The translations under genes and the position numbers were made by a program. This document shows positions 59,263 to 64,000 of a stretch of DNA of 64,000 nucleotides, one piece after another. The notes below the pieces were generated by a model, which saw only the letters and a program-made list of their open reading frames with translations, did not search any database and was not told the DNA's origin. The DNA is from RYN-230 sp963834705 (GTDB lineage Bacteria > Actinomycetota > Actinomycetes > Streptosporangiales > Streptosporangiaceae): NCBI GenBank assembly GCA_963834705.1, contig CAWICV010000013.1, positions 496,001-560,000 on the forward strand, given 5' to 3'. Position 1 is the first letter of the stretch. Each line of letters opens with the position of its first letter.

Positions 59263-59997
59263 GTGGCGAACGCACTGGTCATCTCGGTGAACACCGGCCG
59301 CACCCAGGCCGCGGGCTGGGCGGGCCGGATCCGGCGCACCGCAATCGACAAGCGGCCGGCCGCCGGGCCGCTGGCCATCGGCCCGCTCGGTGTGCAGGGC
59401 GACGAGCAGGCCGACACCAAGTATCACGGCGGCGTGGAGCAGGCCGTATACGCCTACGCCCGGGAAGACCTGGACTGGTGGGTGGAGCAGCTCGGCCTGG
59501 AGCTGCCCAACGGCACGTTCGGCGAGAACCTGACCACCACCGGGCTGGACGTGTCCGGCGCGTTGCTCGGCGAGACCTGGCGGGTCGGCACCGCCGTGCT
59601 CCAGGTCCGCTCGGTGCGCATCCCGTGTGGCGTGTTCGCCGGCTGGATGGGCGAGCAGTACGCGGCCCAGCGCGGCTGGGTCAAGCGGTTCGCCGCGGCC
59701 GGCCGCCCCGGCGCCTACCTCAAGGTGCTCACCGAGGGCACCGTCGCGGCCGGCGACCCGGCCGAGGTGCTGCGCCGGCCAGCGGCCAGCGTGACCGTGG
59801 CCGAGGCGATGCGCGCCTACTACGGTGACGTGGCCCTGATGCGCCGCCTGGTCGCGGCCCAGGACCGCGACCCCGCGTGGGACGATGTGGCGGCGGGAGT
59901 GCTAGCCCGGGGGGACGACCCCCCGCTCTGCTCTCCCGGGGGACTACCCCCGGAACCCCCGGCCCCCGAAGGCGTCCGCCCCCTGGCGGCTGGCTGA
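59263..59997 (+). CDS. MOSC domain-containing protein
   Basis: A 244-aa MOSC (MoCo sulfurase C-terminal) protein. Motifs: RRTAIDKRPAAGPLAIGPLG, GVQGDEQADTKYHGGVEQAV, YAREDLDWWVEQLG, FGENLTTTGLDV and the conserved-Cys strand VRSVRIPCGVFAGWM. MOSC domains bind Moco or other sulfur carriers. The C-terminus is extended by a Pro-rich tail (SPGGLPPEPPAPEGVRPL). It ends 2 bp before hemW, so the pair may be an operon. Confidence 0.9.
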   Translation: MANALVISVNTGRTQAAGWAGRIRRTAIDKRPAAGPLAIGPLGVQGDEQADTKYHGGVEQAVYAYAREDLDWWVEQLGLELPNGTFGENLTTTGLDVSGALLGETWRVGTAVLQVRSVRIPCGVFAGWMGEQYAAQRGWVKRFAAAGRPGAYLKVLTEGTVAAGDPAEVLRRPAASVTVAEAMRAYYGDVALMRRLVAAQDRDPAWDDVAAGVLARGDDPPLCSPGGLPPEPPAPEGVRPLAAG

Positions 59998-59999
59998 CC

Positions 60000-61220
60000 A
60001 TGCCTGGGGCGCTGCCGGCTGGCCAGCCGGTGCCGGCCGACGGACGGCTGCCGGGCAGCGCACTGTCCGGCCTGGCCGGCCCGGACTTCGGCATCTACGT
60101 GCACGTGCCGTTCTGCCGCACCCGGTGCGGGTACTGCGACTTCAACACCTACACCGCCGCCGAGCTGGGCGGCGGGGCGTCCCGGGACAGCTATCCGGGT
60201 CTGGCCGCGGCCGAGCTCCGGCTGGCCCGGCAGGTGCTGGGGGACCGGTGCCCGCCGGTGCGCACCGTGTTCTTCGGCGGCGGCACGCCAACGCTGCTGG
60301 CCCCGGGCCAGCTCGGTGAGCTGCTCCGGGTCATCGACGGCGAGTTCGGCCTGGCCCCGGGGGCCGAGGTGACCACCGAGGCCAACCCGGAGAGCGTGGA
60401 CGAGCAGTCGCTGGCCGGACTGCGCGCGGCCGGCCTCACCCGCATCTCGCTCGGCATGCAGAGCGCCGCGCCGCACGTGCTGGCCGTGCTGGACCGCGAG
60501 CACCGGCCGGGCCGGCCCGCCCAGTGCGCCCGGTGGGCCCGGCAGGCTGGCTTCGAGCACGTCAGCCTGGACCTCATCTACGGCACGCCAGGCGAAACCG
60601 ACGCGGACTGGCGGGCCTCGGTCGAGGCCGCGCTGGCGGCCGGCCCGGACCACATCTCCGCCTACGCGCTGATCATCGAGGAGGGCACCCGCCTGGCCGC
60701 CCGGATCCGCCGCGGCCAGGTGGCGGAACCGGACGACGACATCATGGCGCAGCGCTATCTACTGGCCGATGACCTGCTCTCCAGCGCGGGCCTGACCTGG
60801 TACGAGGTATCCAACTGGGCCGCCGGGCCAGCAGCCGCCTGCCAGCACAACCGGCTGTACTGGACCGGCGGCAACTGGTGGGGGATCGGGCCTGGTGCGC
60901 ACAGCCACGTGGCGGGCACCCGGTGGTGGAACGTCAAGCACCCGGCCGCCTACGCGGCCCGGATCTGCGAGGGGGCCAGCCCAGGCCAGGCCCGGGAGGT
61001 GCTGACGAGCGCGGAGCGCCGCCTCGAGGAGATCATGCTGCGCACCCGGCTGGCGGAGGGCTGCCCGGTCGGTCTGCTCAGCCCGGACGGCCAGGCGGCC
61101 GCGCGGACCGCGGTGCGGGACGGGCTGGCCGGCGGCGCGGCGTACGCGGCCGGCCGGCTGGTGCTGACCAGGCGCGGCCGCCTGCTCGCCGACGCGGTGA
61201 TCCGCGGCGTTACCGGCTAA
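60000..61220 (+). CDS. hemW: Radical SAM heme chaperone HemW
   Basis: A 406-aa HemN-like radical-SAM protein that inserts heme into target proteins; family members are often misnamed as coproporphyrinogen oxidase. Cluster ligands are C39/C43/C46 (FCRTRCGYCDFNTY), followed by FFGGGTPTLL, TTEANPESVDEQSLAGLRAA and QHNRLYWTGGNWWGIGPGAH. The extra Cys of true HemN (CxxxCxxC-x-C) is absent, supporting HemW. ATG 60000 follows the MOSC stop by 2 bp. Its 3' end overlaps the convergent DUF4870 gene by 11 bp. Confidence 0.93.
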   Translation: MPGALPAGQPVPADGRLPGSALSGLAGPDFGIYVHVPFCRTRCGYCDFNTYTAAELGGGASRDSYPGLAAAELRLARQVLGDRCPPVRTVFFGGGTPTLLAPGQLGELLRVIDGEFGLAPGAEVTTEANPESVDEQSLAGLRAAGLTRISLGMQSAAPHVLAVLDREHRPGRPAQCARWARQAGFEHVSLDLIYGTPGETDADWRASVEAALAAGPDHISAYALIIEEGTRLAARIRRGQVAEPDDDIMAQRYLLADDLLSSAGLTWYEVSNWAAGPAAACQHNRLYWTGGNWWGIGPGAHSHVAGTRWWNVKHPAAYAARICEGASPGQAREVLTSAERRLEEIMLRTRLAEGCPVGLLSPDGQAAARTAVRDGLAGGAAYAAGRLVLTRRGRLLADAVIRGVTG

Positions 61221-61611
61221 CCCGCAGCCAGCGCGGCGCTGGCTGCTGCTCGCCCCGGCTGGCCGCGCTGGCCGCGCGGACCAGCACGACCAGCACCGAG
61301 ATCCACAGCACGGCCAGCAGCGGCACCGCGATGAGCGTGGCCACCTGGACCGAGTCGAGGGCCAGCACGCCGCCCACGATCAGCCCGCACACCGTGTACA
61401 GCAGGGCCGTGACAGCCACGTTCAGCGCCTGGGCGGCGTGCCACCGGGCGAACGAGTGGCCGCGGAGACTGGCCAGGTACAGGGCCAGCGGCAGCAGGCA
61501 CAGGGTGAACGGCACGCCCAGGTAGGCCAGCATGGCGCGGTGCACCTCACGGCGGCCGGCCGGGGCCGCCCCGGGCGGCGGGCCGGCGTCGAGCTGGGCA
61601 GCGGGCTGCAT
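61210..61611 (-). CDS. DUF4870 membrane protein
   Basis: A 133-aa protein with three membrane helices: MLAYLGVPFTLCLLPLALYL, WHAAQALNVAVTALLYTVCG, VATLIAVPLLAVLWISVLVV. The HSFARWHAAQALN pattern between helices 1 and 2 is the DUF4870 signature (xxFxRxHxxQALN). Function unknown. The N-terminus is Pro/Ala-rich. Its 3' end overlaps hemW (convergent). Confidence 0.85.
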   Translation of the reverse strand: MQPAAQLDAGPPPGAAPAGRREVHRAMLAYLGVPFTLCLLPLALYLASLRGHSFARWHAAQALNVAVTALLYTVCGLIVGGVLALDSVQVATLIAVPLLAVLWISVLVVLVRAASAASRGEQQPAPRWLRVSR

Positions 61612-61621
61612 CTACTACACG

Positions 61622-62434
61622 TTAGTCAGTACCCGGCCCGGTGACGAAGTCGATCAGCTCTTCCACCGGGCCGAGCAGTTCCGGTTCCAGGTCGGTGTAG
61701 CTGCGTGCCGCGGCCAGGATGCGCTTCCAGCCGGCCGCGGTGTCGGTGCCCCAGCCCAGCCCGCGCAGCACGCCTTCCTTCCACGGCTGGCCGCGCGGCA
61801 CCTCCGGCCAGCGCGGGATGCCGAGCGCGGCCGGCTTGACCGCCTGCCAGATGTCCACGAATGGGTGGCCGACCACGAGCACGTATGGCGAAGTCACCCC
61901 GGCCGCGATGCGCTGCTCCTTGGACCCGGCGATGAGGTGGTCCACCAGCACGCCGAGGCGGCGCTGCGGGCCGGGCGCGAAGTCGGCCACCGTGGCGGGC
62001 AGGTGATCGACACCCTCCAGGTACTCCACCACGACGCCGACCTCACGCAGATCGTCGCCCCAGATCTGCTCGACCAGCTCGGCGTCGTGCCGGCCCTCGA
62101 CGTAGATCCGGCTGGCCCGGGCCACCCGGGCCCGGCTGGCCGGTGCGGCCACTGACCCGGAACGGCTGCGGGCTGGCGTGGCCGACCGGGCCGGGGCCGG
62201 CCTGATCAGCGTGACCGGCTTGCCATCGAGCAGGAACGCAGCCGGCCGCAGCGGGAACACCCGCTGCCGGCCCAACCGGTCTTCCAGCGTGACCGCGTCC
62301 TTCTCGCAGGCCACCACCGCGCCGCAGAAACCCTGGCCGCCCGCTTCCTCGACGACCAGCCCACGGGCCGCCTCGACCCGCGGCGGATCAGGATGTTTCC
62401 GCCAGTCCGTGGCCAGCACATCTCGCCCGTACAT
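61622..62434 (-). CDS. DUF3097 family protein
   Basis: A 270-aa conserved actinobacterial protein: MYGRDVLATDWRKHPDPPRV, EAARGLVVEEAGGQGFCGAV, ASRIYVEGRHDAELVEQIWG with a TOPRIM-like E..D/H pattern, VVEYLEGVDHLPATVADFAP, VLVVGHPFVDIWQAVKPAAL. The function is unknown; DUF3097 is usually found next to hemW-hrcA as here. The ATG at 62434 is 141 bp from divergent hrcA, within the CIRCE promoter region. Confidence 0.92.
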   Translation of the reverse strand: MYGRDVLATDWRKHPDPPRVEAARGLVVEEAGGQGFCGAVVACEKDAVTLEDRLGRQRVFPLRPAAFLLDGKPVTLIRPAPARSATPARSRSGSVAAPASRARVARASRIYVEGRHDAELVEQIWGDDLREVGVVVEYLEGVDHLPATVADFAPGPQRRLGVLVDHLIAGSKEQRIAAGVTSPYVLVVGHPFVDIWQAVKPAALGIPRWPEVPRGQPWKEGVLRGLGWGTDTAAGWKRILAAARSYTDLEPELLGPVEELIDFVTGPGTD

Positions 62435-62536
62435 AAGCCCCGGACGCTACCGTACGATCACGCTTTCCCCCGTGAGGCAGGGCTGCCCAGACAAATACTT
62501 CATGCTTGTATGTCACGGTACCTGGACCGCCTAAAA

Positions 62537-62563
62537 TTGGCACTCAGGACGGTAGAGTGCCAG
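62537..62563. promoter_or_regulatory. CIRCE element upstream of hrcA-dnaJ
   Basis: TTGGCACTC-N9-GAGTGCCAG matches the CIRCE consensus (TTAGCACTC-N9-GAGTGCTAA) with 9-bp inverted arms and 9-bp spacer. It starts at the end of a TAAAAT -10 like box (62532-62537) and ends 3 bp before the GGGAGG of hrcA. HrcA binds here, giving autoregulated heat-shock control of hrcA-dnaJ. Confidence 0.95.
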
Positions 62564-62574
62564 GGAGGTGGGAC

Positions 62575-63588
62575 ATGCTTGACGACCGTAAGCTCGCGGT
62601 GCTCCGCGCGATCGTGGAAGACTTCGTGTCCACCACCGAGCCGGTGGGCTCGAAGTCCCTGGTCAACCGGCATCACCTGGATGTCTCGCCGGCCACCATC
62701 CGGAACGACATGGCCGTGCTCGAAGAGCAGGGCTTCATCGTGCAGCCGCACACCAGCGCGGGCCGGATACCCACTGACAAGGGGTACCGGCTGTTCGTGG
62801 ACCGGCTGTCCGGGATCAAGCCGCTGTCCTCGGCCGAGCGCCGCGCCATCGAGACGTTCCTGGCTGGCGCGTACGACCTGGATGACGTGGTGATGCGGAC
62901 GGTGCGGCTGCTGGCCCAGCTGACCCGCCAGGTCGCGGTGGTGCAGTACCCGTCGCTGACCCGGTCCTCGGTGCGGCACGTGGAACTGGTCCCGCTGACC
63001 GCCAAGCGGCTCATGCTGGTACTGATCACCGACACCGGGCGGGTCGAGCAGCGCATGGTGGAGCTGCCGGACGAGGCCGAAGAGGATTCGGTCATGCAGC
63101 TCCGGGCGGTGCTCAACGCCTGCCTGGACGGTCGCAGGCTGGCCGAGGCGGCATCGGTGATCGCCGACCTGCCCACCCTGGTCGAGGCGGCGGAGCGGCC
63201 CAACGCGGCTGCGGTGTTCTCGGTCATCCTGGAGACTCTGGTCGAGCGGACCGACGAGCGTGTTGTCGTCGGCGGCGCGGCCAACCTGACCGCAACGGAC
63301 TTTTCCAAGGGCCTGCGCGAGGTCCTGGAATCGCTGGAGGAGCAAGTGGTGTTGATGCGGTTGCTGGGCGAGTCCGGCGACCACCCTGCCCTCACCGTCC
63401 GGATCGGCGCGGAGAACCCTGTCGAAGGGCTGCACAGTACCTCGGTGGTGGCGGCGGGGTACGGGACCGGAGACCAGATGCTGGCCAGGCTTGGGGTGCT
63501 CGGCCCGACACGGATGGATTACCCAACGGCGATGGGAGCAGTGCGCGCGGTGGCACGATACGTGGGCCAGATCCTGGCGGGGTCGTAG
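62575..63588 (+). CDS. hrcA: Heat-inducible transcription repressor HrcA
   Basis: A 337-aa repressor of CIRCE-controlled chaperone genes; its folding is checked by GroE. HTH: KLAVLRAIVEDFVSTTEPVG, SKSLVNRHHLDVSPATIRND, MAVLEEQGFIVQPHTSAGRI. The GAF-like and dimer domains follow: RQVAVVQYPSLTRSSVRHVE, ANLTATDFSKGLREVLESLE, VRIGAENPVEGLHSTSVVAA and LGVLGPTRMDYPTAMGAVRA. ATG 62575 has GGGAGGTGGG upstream. dnaJ starts one base before the hrcA stop ends. Confidence 0.97.
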   Translation: MLDDRKLAVLRAIVEDFVSTTEPVGSKSLVNRHHLDVSPATIRNDMAVLEEQGFIVQPHTSAGRIPTDKGYRLFVDRLSGIKPLSSAERRAIETFLAGAYDLDDVVMRTVRLLAQLTRQVAVVQYPSLTRSSVRHVELVPLTAKRLMLVLITDTGRVEQRMVELPDEAEEDSVMQLRAVLNACLDGRRLAEAASVIADLPTLVEAAERPNAAAVFSVILETLVERTDERVVVGGAANLTATDFSKGLREVLESLEEQVVLMRLLGESGDHPALTVRIGAENPVEGLHSTSVVAAGYGTGDQMLARLGVLGPTRMDYPTAMGAVRAVARYVGQILAGS

Positions 63589-64000
63589 TGGCTACTGATT
63601 ACTACGCCGCGCTCGGCGTACGGCGGGATGCGCCGCCCGACGAGATCAAGAAGGCCTACCGGCGGCTCGCCCGTGAGCTGCACCCGGACGTCAACCCGGA
63701 CCCGCAGACCCATGAGCGGTTCAACGAGATCACCCGGGCCTACGAGGTGCTCTCCGATCCGGGCAAGCGGCAGATGTACGACCAGGGCGTAGACCCGCTG
63801 GCGCCCAACGGCGGGGGCGGCCCGGGCGCCGGGCCGTTCGGGCCCGCCGGGTTCCCGTTCAGCGACATCATGGACGCGTTCTTCGGGGCCGGGGCGGGCG
63901 GCGGCCGGGGACCGCGCAGCCGGGCCCGCCGCGGCCGGAACGCGACCATCCGGGTCGAGCTCGACCTGGCCGAGTGCGCCTTCGGCACCACCCGGGAGCT
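63588..64000 (+). CDS. dnaJ: Chaperone DnaJ (5' part; continues beyond window)
   Basis: The J domain is complete: ATDYYAALGVRRDAPPDEIK, KAYRRLARELHPDVNPDPQT with HPD at residues 32-34, then ERFNEITRAYEVLSDPGKRQ. A Gly/Pro-rich region with FPFSDIMDAFFGAG follows, then the start of the C-terminal substrate domain (RRGRNATIRVELDLAECAFG). The zinc-finger region lies beyond the window. GTG 63588 overlaps the hrcA TAG by one base, so the genes are coupled and share the CIRCE promoter. It is the DnaJ2 type found with hrcA in actinobacteria. Confidence 0.96.
   Translation, partial: MATDYYAALGVRRDAPPDEIKKAYRRLARELHPDVNPDPQTHERFNEITRAYEVLSDPGKRQMYDQGVDPLAPNGGGGPGAGPFGPAGFPFSDIMDAFFGAGAGGGRGPRSRARRGRNATIRVELDLAECAFGTTRE

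Noticed and set aside
1..64000. tRNA, rRNA, insertion sequence or prophage genes
   Set aside because: No cloverleaf, transposase motif, terminal inverted repeats, integrase or attachment site could be recognised by eye.

Overview
The window is about 64 kb of very GC-rich DNA with frequent GTG starts and strongly coupled genes (GTGA/ATGA overlaps). It carries actinobacterial signature genes: ClgR, DUF3046 upstream of recA, a mycothiol-dependent (MDMPI) enzyme, DUF3097 beside hrcA, a CinA C-terminal domain protein, RNase Y and MiaB/RimO. A filamentous or Streptosporangiales-like actinomycete chromosome is the best guess. The sequence alone does not fix the genus. No tRNA, rRNA, CRISPR array or insertion sequence was recognised.

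Layout. (1) 1-6.4 kb is a conserved core block: the 3' end of ftsK interrupted by an intein, a RodZ-like HTH membrane protein, rimO, pgsA, cinA and clgR. (2) 6.4-29 kb is a more accessory block. It holds a hypothetical protein, an Rrf2 regulator, an NHL-repeat pseudogene and a putative beta-barrel protein. It then holds a chitobiose/GlcNAc-type ABC operon (binding protein, two permeases, GH3 N-acetylglucosaminidase) with a divergent ROK repressor and a clear palindromic operator. It continues with an ECF sigma factor and partner, an ArsR/MFS pair, a Phd-RelE toxin-antitoxin, a cytochrome P450, a GH25 muramidase, a frameshifted lhr helicase and a membrane protein. (3) 29-34.6 kb is the DUF3046-recA-recX-rny block, with a second intein in recA, a LexA box and a ClgR-type (RecA-NDp) promoter. 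(4) 34.6-43.6 kb holds an S9 peptidase, miaB, miaA, dapF, a DUF4386 membrane protein and a two-component system. (5) 43.6-49.8 kb is a leftward aceB-glcD-glcE-glcF cluster that would turn glycolate into glyoxylate and then malate. (6) 49.9-64 kb holds hflX, hutI, an MDMPI enzyme, holA, rpsT, lepA, two DUF1707 paralogues, a MOSC protein, hemW, DUF4870 and DUF3097 proteins, then CIRCE-hrcA-dnaJ (dnaJ runs off the end).

How the parts connect. ClgR, the LexA-type box and the RecA-NDp-like promoter together suggest dual damage/proteotoxic control of recA. Both RecA and FtsK must splice out homing inteins before they can act. The das-like operon would import chito-oligosaccharide and cleave it inside the cell under ROK control. 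Short in-frame 15-bp tandem repeats occur in unrelated genes (lhr, the S9 peptidase, glcE), and 13-bp and 44-bp tandem repeats occur at gene ends. This suggests a genome prone to minisatellite expansion.
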